From: Paenibacillus sp. SYP-B4298
GTDB lineage: Bacteria > Bacillota > Bacilli > Paenibacillales > Paenibacillaceae
Direction of reading: 5' to 3'
NCBI RefSeq assembly: GCF_027627475.1
Contig: NZ_CP115484.1
Span: 3,270,001 to 3,334,000, forward strand
Length of the DNA: 64,000 nt
A model generated the notes under the pieces. The model was not told the origin of the DNA, searched no databases, and saw nothing but the letters and a program-made list of their open reading frames with translations. The translations under genes were made by a program, and so were the position numbers. Positions 46,895-56,282 of this stretch are shown here, one piece after another; within the stretch, counting starts at the first letter, position 1; every line of letters starts with the position of its first letter.

Positions 46895-48172
46895 TTATAC
46901 CTCTCCTTCGAGTGTTTGTTCTCTTAATTGCTGTACAACTGCAGCAAGCTCTGTAAGCGGCACCGTCTGCTGCTCCCCGGTCGCCATCGTCTTGAGCACG
47001 ATCTCTCCCTTAGCCAGCTCATCCTCGCCCAGTATAGCGGTGAAGCTGGCCTGCAGGCGATCCGCCGACTTGAGCTGCGCCTTCATCTTCCGGCTCTGAT
47101 AATCCCGTTCCGCCGACAGCCCTGCCTGGCGCAATGCATACAGAACGCCTGACGCATGCTGCTCTGCCTGCTCGCCAAGCGCCACCATATAGACATCAAG
47201 CCGCTGGCGCTTCGCGAGCTCCTCCTCCTGTTCTTGCATCAGCATGACCGTCCGCTCCAGGCCGATCGCAAGCCCTACGCCCGGCTGATTCGGTCCGCCA
47301 ATATCCTCGACCAGTCCATTGTACCGGCCGCCGCCGCCGATCGTATCGATCGCGCCGATTCCTTCTGCCTTGAATTCAAAGGCGGTATGCGTGTAATAAT
47401 CCAGCCCGCGCACGAGCCGCGGATTAATGGAGAATGGAATGCTCATCCCTTCCAGGCTGCGTTGCACCTGCTCGAAGTGCTCGCGGCATGCATCGTCGAG
47501 GCTGTCCAGAATGGACGGCGCCCCTTCGAAATGATGCTGATCCACCTTGCAATCCAGCACGCGCAGCGGGTTGCGATCCATTCGCGACTGACAGTCCTTG
47601 CATAGCAGCTCCCGCTTGGGTCTCAGGAAGCCGAGCAGCTCGTCACGGAAGGCTGCGCGAATCGCTGGCGTACCGACAGAGTTGATCTCGACGCGCACGC
47701 CCTTAATACCGACCTCCTGATAGAAGGTATACGCCAGCGCTATCACCTCAGCATCCAGCGCTGGCGAATCCGAGCCAAGCGCCTCGATGCCGAATTGATG
47801 GAATTGGCGGTACCGGCCTGCCTGCTGGCGCTCATAGCGGAACATCGGACCGATATAATACAGCTTGGCAATGTCCGGTTCGCCATACAGCTTGTTCTCC
47901 ACATAAGCGCGCATCGTGCCTGCGGTCCCTTCCGGGCGCAGCGTAATACTGCGGTTGCCGCGATCCGTGAAGGTGTACATCTCCTTCTCGACAATGTCAG
48001 TCGTCTCCCCTACGCCGCGCTGAAACAGCTCGGTCGCCTCAAAAATCGGGGTGCGCAGCTCACGATAGTTAAAGCGTCTGCACAGGTCGCGAGCCTTCTC
48101 CTCCACATACTGCCATTTCCCTGCCGCCGCAGGCAATATATCCTGCGTGCCGGGAGGCTTCTGAAATGCCAT
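46895..48172 (-). CDS. hisS: Histidyl-tRNA synthetase
   Basis: 425 residues beginning MAFQKPPGTQDILP. Class II motifs and the HisA signatures are visible: TLRPEGTAGTMRAY (motif 1/2 region), GPMFRYERQQAGRYRQFHQFG, LVRGLDYYTHTAFEFKAEG and GIGLERTVML-like GLAIGLERTVMLM. A longer open frame upstream is the T-box leader, not protein. The ATG at 48172 has GGAGG seven bases upstream. Confidence 0.97.
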   Translation of the reverse strand: MAFQKPPGTQDILPAAAGKWQYVEEKARDLCRRFNYRELRTPIFEATELFQRGVGETTDIVEKEMYTFTDRGNRSITLRPEGTAGTMRAYVENKLYGEPDIAKLYYIGPMFRYERQQAGRYRQFHQFGIEALGSDSPALDAEVIALAYTFYQEVGIKGVRVEINSVGTPAIRAAFRDELLGFLRPKRELLCKDCQSRMDRNPLRVLDCKVDQHHFEGAPSILDSLDDACREHFEQVQRSLEGMSIPFSINPRLVRGLDYYTHTAFEFKAEGIGAIDTIGGGGRYNGLVEDIGGPNQPGVGLAIGLERTVMLMQEQEEELAKRQRLDVYMVALGEQAEQHASGVLYALRQAGLSAERDYQSRKMKAQLKSADRLQASFTAILGEDELAKGEIVLKTMATGEQQTVPLTELAAVVQQLREQTLEGEV

Positions 48173-48197
48173 CGCCATTCCTCCATTCCCAAAATCA

Positions 48198-48495
48198 AAA
48201 AAAGCTCCCGCCTCCGGCTTGCAACAAGCCAGGGACGAGAGCATATCTCCCGTGGTACCACCCACATTCCGGCAACGAAGCGCTGCTTCGCGACCGCTCA
48301 TACGGTTAACGCCCGTCCTACGCACAGGGCTACTGCTTCTTGCCACAACGACGGATCATCCGATCGCCTTGGTGCCAAGTAGGGTTCGCCGTGTGTTCTC
48401 CGGGAGGTCTGTTCGTCCGTACATCATAAGGATGCTTGCAGCCTAAGGCATCCCTCTCTGCATATGTGCTGCGGAGTACTTGTTCCCATCATGGA
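48198..48495 (-). promoter_or_regulatory. T-box leader of hisS-aspS
   Basis: The antiterminator core TGGGTGGTACCACGG lies at about 48265-48251 on the minus strand. A terminator with seven T follows (about 48240-48198). Upstream GGAACAAGTACTCC and AGAGAGGGATGCC near 48490-48450 resemble stem I. It likely senses uncharged tRNA-His and controls both synthetase genes. The specifier codon was not assigned. Confidence 0.9.
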
Positions 48496-48578
48496 ATCAT
48501 CATGTTTCAACCGTCATACTGATTATTGATTCTACCCGCAACTTGCGGCAAAGTCAACTTCTACCGACCCAAAAATAG

Positions 48579-48613
48579 AAAAAAACCTGCACGCATGACA
48601 GCCGCAGGTCCAA
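48579..48613 (-). terminator. Terminator of a possible short transcript
   Basis: Minus-strand ACCTGCGGCTG / CGTGCAGGT stem followed by seven T. It lies between a TATAAT near 48655 and the hisS leader and belongs to no annotated gene. Confidence 0.7.
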
Positions 48614-48856
48614 AAGAAAACTATATTTTAAAAAAGGGGGTCGAATATCATTATAGGCCGACTCTGTTAAGCATTGATGTTAACCGCATTACAGTTGCGT
48701 TACAAAATTTAAAACGTTTTCTTGAGTCCCGCGCAGACAAGCCTCCTCCAGTGAGCTGTATTTGCTTAGAACGTCAGCGAAAAGTTCGCTGTGCCACCAG
48801 CAGACCAGCTCACCGGATGACCGTCCATTGGGTGATGGCAGCCACCAGGGCTGCCA
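48614..48856 (-). promoter_or_regulatory. WalR-like box and promoter region, no supported gene
   Basis: On the minus strand TGTAAC-N5-TGTAAT (48704-48688) fits the WalR/YycF consensus. It is followed by two TTAACA copies (48683-48678 and 48670-48665) and TATAAT (48655-48650). A 29-codon frame from a TTG after GGAGGAGG (near 48750) cannot be verified as a gene. Confidence 0.45.
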
Positions 48857-49039
48857 TCACTCTCCTAACCATCCATTCACCCGGTAGCTCGCGCCGCCAC
48901 ACGGACACGCCCGCTGATGCTCCAGCGCTCGAATCATCTCCCCCTCCAGTCTGGAGCCGAGCAGCGCCTCGCGGCGCTCCAGATGAAGCATGCGGGCGGC
49001 CGCCCTCTGAATCCCCGCTTCCTTATCGCCTTGACGCAT
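48857..49039 (-). CDS. Small protein with CPCG motif
   Basis: 60 residues, basic helical N-terminal half and a C-terminal CPCGGASYRVNGWLGE. GGAAGGAGG is ten bases before the ATG at 49039. It follows dtd in the same direction, with a hairpin at the stop (48831-48861). The single CxC is not a complete zinc site. No known family was recognised. Real coding status is likely but not certain. Confidence 0.5.
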   Translation of the reverse strand: MRQGDKEAGIQRAAARMLHLERREALLGSRLEGEMIRALEHQRACPCGGASYRVNGWLGE

Positions 49040-49169
49040 GAAGACCGATGCCTCCTTCCCGTAAGCGCCCTGCTGCCGCGGTTCCTATGAACCGCAGGCA
49101 TATGGCTTTCTGGTACTAGGATGCACCGGTCTCCTGCTATCTCATACATCGTGCCTAGCGACAGCAGCT

Positions 49170-49613
49170 CTAGGCCTTGGAATCGATGATCAACGTAACG
49201 GGACCCCAATTGACCAGCGACACGTCCATCATCGCGCCGAACCTTCCGGTCGCCACCGTAAGCCCGCTCTCGCGCAGCATGCTGTTGAACCGCTCATAGA
49301 GCGGCTCGGCCTGCTCTGGTCGCGCAGCATCCATAAAGCTCGGACGCCGCCCCTTGCGACAGTCGCCATACAGCGTAAACTGCGACACCGACAATATCTG
49401 CCCGCCGGTGTCCGCGACGCTGAGATTCATTTTGCCTTCATGATCTTCAAATATCCTCAGACCTGCAATCTTGTCCGCCATCCAGCGAGCATCACGCTCT
49501 GTATCCTCATGCGTCACACCTACCAGCAGCACCAGACCCTGCTCGATTCGGCCAATGACCTCTCCGTCTACCGTGACGGATGCTGCCTTGCTGCGCTGTA
49601 CCACTACTTTCAC
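49170..49613 (-). CDS. dtd: D-aminoacyl-tRNA deacylase
   Basis: 147 residues. It has the two active-site motifs of [22 protein letters not shown] (about residue 76) and the C-terminal [10 protein letters not shown] (Gly-cisPro region, about 134; usually NxGPVT). It removes D-amino acids and glycine from mischarged tRNAs. It lies 14 bases after relA in one unit, like B. subtilis yrvI-relA. Confidence 0.94.
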   Translation of the reverse strand: MKVVVQRSKAASVTVDGEVIGRIEQGLVLLVGVTHEDTERDARWMADKIAGLRIFEDHEGKMNLSVADTGGQILSVSQFTLYGDCRKGRRPSFMDAARPEQAEPLYERFNSMLRESGLTVATGRFGAMMDVSLVNWGPVTLIIDSKA

Positions 49614-49627
49614 ACGATACCCTCCAG

Positions 49628-51817
49628 CTATTGCATAATACGTTGTACGGAGTATACATCCTTAACCCGCTTGATCTTCTCCACAACAGATTGCAAATGC
49701 TCAATATTGCGAATCAAAATTGTCATATGAATCATCGATATTTTGTTCTTGTCGGAGCGACCGGACACGGCAGCAATGTTCGTCTTGCTCTCCGAGACCG
49801 CCTGAAGCACCTCATTAAGCAGTCCGCGCCGGTCATGACCGGTAATCTCGATGTCGACGCTGTAATTCGCCTCCACAGCATCCTCCCACTCCACCTCGAT
49901 CACCCGCGCCGCTTCCTCACCCTCTGCGCCAAGCGGGATGTTCGCACAGTCGTGACGGTGTACCGACACGCCCCGACCACGAGTAATGTAGCCGATAATC
50001 TCATCTCCGGGCACCGGATTGCAGCAGCGCGCAAACCGCACCAGCAGATTATCCACGCCCTTGACGCGCACGCCATGACTCGGGCGAGGCTTCCTGGACT
50101 GCGCTTGCGACGGCGGCTTCACTTCCTTCATCTCGTTCGTCAGCTCGATCTGGTTAGCCGCCTCGGTCTCCTTGCGCAGCTTCTCCGTCAGACGGGTGAC
50201 GATCTGAGCCGCCGTGATGCCGCTAAAGCCGATCGCCGACAACATATCCTCTATATCGTTAAAAGTAAATTTGCTCGCGACCTCCATCAGCTTATCATCG
50301 GTCAGCCAGGCCGATGGCTCCAGGCCAAGCCGCTTCAGCTCGCGCTCCAGCAGCTCGCGTCCCTTGACGACATTCTCCTCGCGCCGCTCCTTCTTGAACC
50401 ATTGCCGAATTTTCGTGCGCGCATGGGAAGACTGCGCAATCTTGATCCAATCCTGGCTCGGGCCATAGGAATGCTTGGAGGTCAAGATCTCCACAATATC
50501 GCCTGTCTTGAGCTTGTGGTCCAGCGGGACGATGCGTCCATTGACCTTGGCTCCGATCGTCCGGTTCCCGACCTCCGTATGCACCCGATAAGCGAAGTCC
50601 AGCGGCACCGACCCTGCAGGCAGCTCGAAGACCTCGCCTTTGGGAGAAAACACAAAGACAAGATCAGAGAAGAAGTCCATCTTGAGCGATTCGACAAATT
50701 CAGCCGCATCCCGCGTATCATTCTGCAGCTCAAGAATCTCGCGGAACCAGGACACCTTGTCGCCCATATTGCCTTCGCCCGCCTGCGGCCCTTCCTTGTA
50801 TGCCCAGTGAGCCGCCACCCCGTACTCGCTCGTGCGGTGCATCTCCCAGGTACGAATCTGCACCTCTGTCGGCTCCCCGTTAGGCCCAATGACCGTCGTA
50901 TGCAGCGACTGATACATATTCGTCTTGGGCATCGCGATATAGTCCTTGAAGCGACCCGGCATCGGACGCCAGAGGGTATGGATGATGCCCAGCGTTGCAT
51001 AGCAGTCCTTAATGTTGTCCACAATAATGCGAATCGCCAGCAAGTCATAGATTTCATTGAACTGCTTGTTCTTGCCCGTCATCTTCTTGTAGATGCTGTA
51101 AATATGCTTCGGCCGACCGGAAATATCGCCTTCAATCGACATCTCCTCCAGCTTCTCCCGAATACGACCAATAACGTCATCAATGTGACGCTCTCTCTCG
51201 GCCCGCTTCTTCTTCATCAGGTTGGCGATCCGGTAATATTGCTGGGGATTGAGATAGCGCAGCGCAATATCCTCCATCTCCCATTTGATCGCCGAGATGC
51301 CAAGCCGATGCGCAATCGGGCAGAATATCTCCAATGTCTCATACGCAATGCGGCGCTGCGACTCCTCTGACTGAAACTTGAGTGTCCGCATATTGTGCAG
51401 ACGATCGGCAAGCTTGATCAGAATGACCCGTATATCCTGCGCCATGGCGACGAACATTTTACGGTAATTCTCATTTTGCTGCTCTTCCTTGGAGCGGAAC
51501 TTGATCTTCTCCAGCTTCGTCAGACCATCCACCAGCATGGCGCATGTTTCCCCGAAGCGGGAACGCACCTCATCCAGTGCAACCGTCGTATCCTCTACTA
51601 CATCATGCAGCAGAGCAGCGATGATCGAGATGACATCCATCTGCATATTAACCAGAATGTCGGCAACAGCCACGGGATGCAAAATATAAGGCTCCCCCGA
51701 TTTCCTGATCTGCCCATGGTGGGCTTGCTCAGCGAAGTCATAGGCTTCCCGGATATGCTGTAAATCCTGCTCTTTTAGATAGGCCGCTGCCTTTTCGAGT
51801 AACTGCTCTATGCCCAT
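49628..51817 (-). CDS. relA: Bifunctional (p)ppGpp synthetase/hydrolase Rel
   Basis: 729 residues. HD hydrolase domain with [12 protein letters not shown] near residue 70 and [14 protein letters not shown] near 140. The synthetase domain (about 230-350) holds [18 protein letters not shown] and [21 protein letters not shown] (about 390-450, [14 protein letters not shown]), helical, and ACT (about 655-729) domains follow. Both catalytic halves look intact, so it can make and degrade the alarmone. Start 51817 has GAAAGGGAAG. Part of a relA-dtd operon. Confidence 0.96.
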   Translation of the reverse strand: MGIEQLLEKAAAYLKEQDLQHIREAYDFAEQAHHGQIRKSGEPYILHPVAVADILVNMQMDVISIIAALLHDVVEDTTVALDEVRSRFGETCAMLVDGLTKLEKIKFRSKEEQQNENYRKMFVAMAQDIRVILIKLADRLHNMRTLKFQSEESQRRIAYETLEIFCPIAHRLGISAIKWEMEDIALRYLNPQQYYRIANLMKKKRAERERHIDDVIGRIREKLEEMSIEGDISGRPKHIYSIYKKMTGKNKQFNEIYDLLAIRIIVDNIKDCYATLGIIHTLWRPMPGRFKDYIAMPKTNMYQSLHTTVIGPNGEPTEVQIRTWEMHRTSEYGVAAHWAYKEGPQAGEGNMGDKVSWFREILELQNDTRDAAEFVESLKMDFFSDLVFVFSPKGEVFELPAGSVPLDFAYRVHTEVGNRTIGAKVNGRIVPLDHKLKTGDIVEILTSKHSYGPSQDWIKIAQSSHARTKIRQWFKKERREENVVKGRELLERELKRLGLEPSAWLTDDKLMEVASKFTFNDIEDMLSAIGFSGITAAQIVTRLTEKLRKETEAANQIELTNEMKEVKPPSQAQSRKPRPSHGVRVKGVDNLLVRFARCCNPVPGDEIIGYITRGRGVSVHRHDCANIPLGAEGEEAARVIEVEWEDAVEANYSVDIEITGHDRRGLLNEVLQAVSESKTNIAAVSGRSDKNKISMIHMTILIRNIEHLQSVVEKIKRVKDVYSVQRIMQ

Positions 51818-52145
51818 GAAACTTCCCTTTCCGAAATAGAATCCTTGCTCGCTGACAACGGCATATGGAGTCTTGCGCCCTTCGCCAGCAGTTTGCAGCC
51901 CGGGACGAGTCGGCACAGCACACAGCAAACCGTCTTCCGCGGCCATATAAGAATCGCAGGCCAATCTGACCCTTCTTATATCCCAAAGAAAAATTTCTGT
52001 TTATTGTCGAGTTTTCTAATATTATGCCCGTAACTATAGCGCCCGTCAACTGGGTCAAGCAGAAAGTTACGATCTGGCGCCGTATCAGACCTGTTCTCCT
52101 GATCGCGTGTCTGTACAAGTGCAAACGGCTGGCGTCTCTTGAAGT
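51818..52145. other. Intergenic stretch between relA and apt terminator
   Basis: About 330 bases without a supported gene. It should contain the relA promoter. No strong -10/-35 pair or repeat was assigned with confidence. Confidence 0.4.
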
Positions 52146-52190
52146 AAAAAAGAGCAAGCTTCGGGCAGGTTCACCCCAAAGCTTGCTCTG
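52146..52190 (-). terminator. Terminator of apt
   Basis: A long minus-strand stem (AGAGCAAGCTT / AAGCTTGCTCT) followed by six T, about 80 bases after the apt stop. Confidence 0.88.
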
Positions 52191-52269
52191 CAGCGCTCAC
52201 TGCTGCCTTGTCTGCTCCTGATCGATCATTCCGTCCCCATCTGCTCCCCTCCAAGCATCGAAGAGTGGC

Positions 52270-52782
52270 TTAGAAGGTCACCAGAGAACGGACAGGCACA
52301 GAACCAAGCTTGGAGCGACCCTGCAGATAGGACAGCTCAATCAGGAAGGCAGCGCCGACCACCTCGCCGCCTAGCTTCTGGATCAGCTTGACCGTCGTCT
52401 CGATCGTTCCGCCTGTTGCCAGCAGATCATCAGCGATCAGCACCTTTTGCCCAGGAGCGATCGCATCCTTGTGCACGGCCAGCTTATCCTTGCCGTACTC
52501 CAGATCATAATCCGCCTCCACCGTCTCGCCCGGCAGCTTGCCGCTCTTGCGGATGGGCACAAAACCAACGCCGAGCGCGAGCGCGAGCGGCGCGCCGATC
52601 ACAAAGCCGCGCGCTTCCGGGCCCGCGATCACATCGATCTCCAGCTCCGCCACCTGCTGCTTCATCGCCTCGATTGCCGCTTGATAGGCGGGGCCATTTT
52701 TTAGCAGGGTCGTTATATCCTTGAAGCGGATGCCCGGCTTGGGAAAATCGGGAATGACACGAATATAGTCTTTAAAATTCAT
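52270..52782 (-). CDS. apt: Adenine phosphoribosyltransferase
   Basis: 170 residues. The PRPP-binding motif [13 protein letters not shown] (about residue 120) and [15 protein letters not shown] (about 58) are intact. It salvages adenine to AMP. Start has AAGGAGAGA. It lies downstream of recJ, as in B. subtilis recJ-apt-relA. Confidence 0.96.
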   Translation of the reverse strand: MNFKDYIRVIPDFPKPGIRFKDITTLLKNGPAYQAAIEAMKQQVAELEIDVIAGPEARGFVIGAPLALALGVGFVPIRKSGKLPGETVEADYDLEYGKDKLAVHKDAIAPGQKVLIADDLLATGGTIETTVKLIQKLGGEVVGAAFLIELSYLQGRSKLGSVPVRSLVTF

Positions 52783-52855
52783 CGTTGTTCTCTCCTTGTA
52801 TTCGCTGGATTAAATGGTGAGGTTGCCCGGAGCAGCTTGATGACAGAATACAGCG

Positions 52856-55300
52856 CTAGCAACGACCGACTCTGGCGCTGATCCAAGCAGATAGCTCCTG
52901 GGCGGGCGCGAACAGCACCTGATTATCCTCATGGGCAGCGCAGCCGCTCCGGTAAGCTGCCGACTCGCTCAGCTCGCGCTTGCGCGGGGACGGATGGACA
53001 GCTACAGCTCCAGACTCAATGCGAATGAACTCCAATTCCTCAAATACGGCAAGCATCATGGCCACCGTCTCAGTGCTCCAGCCGATGCGCGAGCTCAGCA
53101 GCTCGGGCAGCTCCGTAGAGTTGAGCTGCTGCTGCGGCAGGCTGCGAAGCAACTGATACACGTTGCCAAAGTGCTCGCGCCCCGGAAAGCCCGCGCGATG
53201 CCTGCGATCCATACTGTAGAGCACCGTCACCGCCTCCAGCCCCTGCAGTCTGCCAAGGGAAGCCGCCAGCTCTGCCGCTGATGGCGGACAATGGAGCAGC
53301 ACCAGTTCATTGCATGCCAACGGCTCATGCACTGCTCCATAGCTCAGCGGTACAACCCGCGGCCCGGAAGCCACTGTCTCGAGCGCCGCAGCCGTCTCGG
53401 CATACGCATGACCGCCCTGCAGCAGCACGGCCACCACCGCATCTGCTCCTCGGATACGGCTCCGTTCCTTGAGCAGCTTCTCCAGCGTCTCCTCCGGGTA
53501 GCGATCGTTCCGATAATCGAACAGTTGGAGCTGCTCTACACGCAGATCAGCCAGCATTAACTGTGGCTTGCGATTGCCATTCCATTCATTGATCGACAGC
53601 TCGCCGACGACATCTGCGAGTGCTCCGGTCGACAGACGGCCTGCGACCGGGCCTTCTCCGAAGCCGACCGCCTCCAGCCGCTGTCCGCCCTGGCGCAGCG
53701 AGAGGCGCAGATGACGCCCCTCCTTGCCCATCGTTCGCGCCTCCTCCACCGCCACGCTGCGCAGCAGCAGCCGCGGCTTCGGATTACCAGCGCCGAACGG
53801 CTCCAGCATCGCCAGTTGACTGATCGCCTCCAGATCCGCCTCGGCTATCTTGCATTCGGCATCGATGCGCGTCTGGCGTTGCCACTGCTCTGAAGCCACC
53901 CACTGCTCAGCCAGCTCACTCAGCCGCTGCTCCAGCTCCGGGAGCTGATCGCGATGCAGCGTCATGCCTGCCGCTGCCTGGTGGCCGCCGTAGTGATGCA
54001 GCAGATGCTCGCACTCGCGCAGCGCGCGATAGATGTCAAAGCCATCGATCGAACGGGCAGACCCTTTGCAAATGCCGGTCTGGGCATCGATCGCCAGCAC
54101 AAGCGTAGGCTTGTACCGCTTCTCGATCAGCTTGGAGGCCACGATGCCGACAACGCCGACGTTCCAGCCCTCCCCGGCAACAACGGTCACCGCTGGCTCC
54201 TTCCATAAGGAGGGCGCTGCTCCCTCGGATAGAGGCTTCCCGGACGTTGACCGCTCGGCCGACTGGCGAGCGTACCGGCTCTCCAGTTGAGCCTGCGCCT
54301 GCTCCACCATCTCCTCCACGAGCTGCTGACGCTGCTTATTCAGCTCATCAAGCTGGACGGCGGCGGCAAGCGCCTCTTCTTCGTTGCCCGTTGTCAGCAG
54401 TTGCACAGCCAGATCCGCATGAGCCAGCCTTCCGCTGGCATTAATGCGCGGCGCTAGGCCGAAGGCCACCTGTGTGGATGTCATCTGCGCCAGCTCGATC
54501 CCTGCTACCTCAGCGAGCGCCCGCAGACCCAGGTTGCCAGTCTGAGCCAACTGCTTCATGCCTGCGCGCACGATATAGCGATTCTCGCCCACGAGCGGCA
54601 TCAGATCAGCAATGGTGCCGAGTGCCGCAATCTCCGCCCATTCGAGCGGCGGACGGCCAAGCAGTGCCTGACCCAGCTTGAAGGCTACTCCTGCTCCCGC
54701 TAGTCCCTTGAACGGATATGGACAGTCCTCCTGCTTCGGGTTGACGATGGCTGCCGCCTCTGGCAGCAGCTCCGGCGGCTCATGGTGATCAGTAACGACC
54801 ACGTCGATATGTAACGAGCTGGCATAAGCGATCTGCTCCACAGCGCTAATGCCGGTATCTACGGTCACGATCAGCTTCACCCCCGCCTCCGCAGCCCGGT
54901 CAATCGCCTGCAGATTCAGTCCGTAGCCCTCGAGCTGACGATGGGGGATATAATAATCAAATTCCAGTCCAAGCTGATGGAACAGATGAATCATCAAGGA
55001 AGTGCTGGATATACCATCCGCGTCATAGTCGCCGAATATGCGGATACGCTCGCCACGCTCGCGCGCCTGCTCGATCCGCTTGACGGCAGCAGCCATCCCC
55101 TTGAGCAGATACGGGTCATGCAGCAGCTCTTCCCCTCCATGCAGGAAAGCACGAGCGGCCTCTGCATTAGCAATGCCTCGCCGCAGCAGCAAGCGCGATA
55201 CGAGCGGCGGGAGCGCAAGCTCCTGCTCCAGTTGGCTGGACAGTGCCTGCTCGCGTTCCTCCTCCGCCTCCAGCACCCATCTTGTCTTGGGACGTATCAT
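52856..55300 (-). CDS. recJ: Single-stranded-DNA-specific exonuclease RecJ
   Basis: 814 residues. The N-terminal DHH domain has FGDYDADGISSTSLM (about residue 87) and VVTDHHEPPELLPEA (about 168), the metal-binding motifs. The DHHA1 part includes GGHQAAAGMTL (about 450) and GRLAHADLAVQLL. An OB-fold and a long C-terminal extension (from about 570) follow, typical of the Bacillus-type RecJ. It degrades 5' single-stranded DNA in repair and recombination. Confidence 0.95.
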   Translation of the reverse strand: MIRPKTRWVLEAEEEREQALSSQLEQELALPPLVSRLLLRRGIANAEAARAFLHGGEELLHDPYLLKGMAAAVKRIEQARERGERIRIFGDYDADGISSTSLMIHLFHQLGLEFDYYIPHRQLEGYGLNLQAIDRAAEAGVKLIVTVDTGISAVEQIAYASSLHIDVVVTDHHEPPELLPEAAAIVNPKQEDCPYPFKGLAGAGVAFKLGQALLGRPPLEWAEIAALGTIADLMPLVGENRYIVRAGMKQLAQTGNLGLRALAEVAGIELAQMTSTQVAFGLAPRINASGRLAHADLAVQLLTTGNEEEALAAAVQLDELNKQRQQLVEEMVEQAQAQLESRYARQSAERSTSGKPLSEGAAPSLWKEPAVTVVAGEGWNVGVVGIVASKLIEKRYKPTLVLAIDAQTGICKGSARSIDGFDIYRALRECEHLLHHYGGHQAAAGMTLHRDQLPELEQRLSELAEQWVASEQWQRQTRIDAECKIAEADLEAISQLAMLEPFGAGNPKPRLLLRSVAVEEARTMGKEGRHLRLSLRQGGQRLEAVGFGEGPVAGRLSTGALADVVGELSINEWNGNRKPQLMLADLRVEQLQLFDYRNDRYPEETLEKLLKERSRIRGADAVVAVLLQGGHAYAETAAALETVASGPRVVPLSYGAVHEPLACNELVLLHCPPSAAELAASLGRLQGLEAVTVLYSMDRRHRAGFPGREHFGNVYQLLRSLPQQQLNSTELPELLSSRIGWSTETVAMMLAVFEELEFIRIESGAVAVHPSPRKRELSESAAYRSGCAAHEDNQVLFAPAQELSAWISARVGRC

Positions 55301-55326
55301 GCAAAGCTCCCTCCTCTATTCAGACG

Positions 55327-55359
55327 GAAGCGGCTGTACCCCTAGTGTACAGCCGCTTC
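55327..55359. terminator. Hairpin downstream of the CDF gene
   Basis: A 13-base perfect stem (GAAGCGGCTGTAC / GTACAGCCGCTTC) lies just after the stop of the CDF-like gene and before recJ. No clear U-tract. Confidence 0.55.
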
Positions 55360-55365
55360 GCAGCC

Positions 55366-56271
55366 TTATTGAAGCAATGTCGGCGCATCCTCCTGATTCG
55401 GATCATGGTTCGACTTGTAAGGATAACCCGGATCATAAGGGTCAACCACGACCTCCACATCGCTTACATGGATGAACCGCTTCAAGACCAGCTCCTTCAC
55501 CCGCTTGGCGATCTCTTGTCCCTCATAGACCGAAATGCGGGGATTGACACTGATGCGCAGGTTCAGCCGCACATAATGACCGTGTTCTCGGGCGTGCAGC
55601 TCCTCGATGGTAATGACGCCCTCAATCCGCTGCACAAACTGCATGAACTCCTCTGTGTCCTCCTGATGCTCCTGCTCGGCAGGCGCCAGGATAACTGAGG
55701 AGGCCAGCAGCCTGTAAGCACTGTACATGACAAGCACAGCAACCAATACCCCGGCTGCAGGATCACAATAATACAGTGCAGCCTGCCCGCTTAGCTCGCC
55801 TGCATACGCTGCTCCGATTCCCAGCAGCGTAATGAGCGAGGCGAGCAGTGAAGGCAGACTCTCAGGGAGCCTTAGCAGCCAGCGCTTCACGAGCAGCGCC
55901 CCCGCCGCCACAGCCAGTGCCGACCAGTGCGGCGCTTCTGGCAGCCCGTCCGCAAGCAGGCGGAATGAGGACACAGCAAGCTCCAGTCCGATTACCATCA
56001 ACACCACAGTCACAAGTATCATCGCCGCCAGCTCCGCCTTGCGCATGCGCTCCAATGCTTCGGATGGCGCGATGCGTCCGCGGCGGCGCAGTCCGAGCAG
56101 GGCGATGGAGCCGGAGGCCGCCTCGACGGCGCTGCGCACCGCATCTGCCAGCAGAGCCGGGCTACCCGAGGCGCCGCCAGCGAGCGCCTTGCCCAAGGCC
56201 AGTCCTGCATTACCCATCAGGCTGGCGCTTGCCGTCCGCTCTGCTTGCGCAGCATGCAGTTTCGTATCCAT
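55366..56271 (-). CDS. Cation diffusion facilitator-like protein with degenerate metal motifs
   Basis: 301 residues with about six hydrophobic segments and a C-terminal cytoplasmic domain (ITIEELHAREHGHYVRLNLRISVN). Overall pattern fits the CDF family (LADAVRSAVEAASGS, CDPAAGVLVAVLVMYSAYRLLASS). The usual metal-binding HxxxD in helix 2 reads RxxxE and the matching site before DPAAG is absent, so zinc transport is doubtful. AAGGAGG precedes ATG. It follows secF by 11 bases, so it is probably cotranscribed with secDF. Confidence 0.75.
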   Translation of the reverse strand: MDTKLHAAQAERTASASLMGNAGLALGKALAGGASGSPALLADAVRSAVEAASGSIALLGLRRRGRIAPSEALERMRKAELAAMILVTVVLMVIGLELAVSSFRLLADGLPEAPHWSALAVAAGALLVKRWLLRLPESLPSLLASLITLLGIGAAYAGELSGQAALYYCDPAAGVLVAVLVMYSAYRLLASSVILAPAEQEHQEDTEEFMQFVQRIEGVITIEELHAREHGHYVRLNLRISVNPRISVYEGQEIAKRVKELVLKRFIHVSDVEVVVDPYDPGYPYKSNHDPNQEDAPTLLQ

Positions 56272-56282
56272 GAGACGCCTCC

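Noticed and set aside
48173-48346. Extended N-terminus of hisS
   Set aside because: The extra codons read through the T-box antiterminator and terminator; the family start and a good ribosome binding site are at 48172.
48526-49041. 171-residue plus-strand frame
   Set aside because: Low-complexity, lies across a terminator, a WalR-like promoter region and the small CPCG gene on the other strand.
49580-51370. 596-residue frame antisense to relA
   Set aside because: Shadow frame of the same type, no domain.
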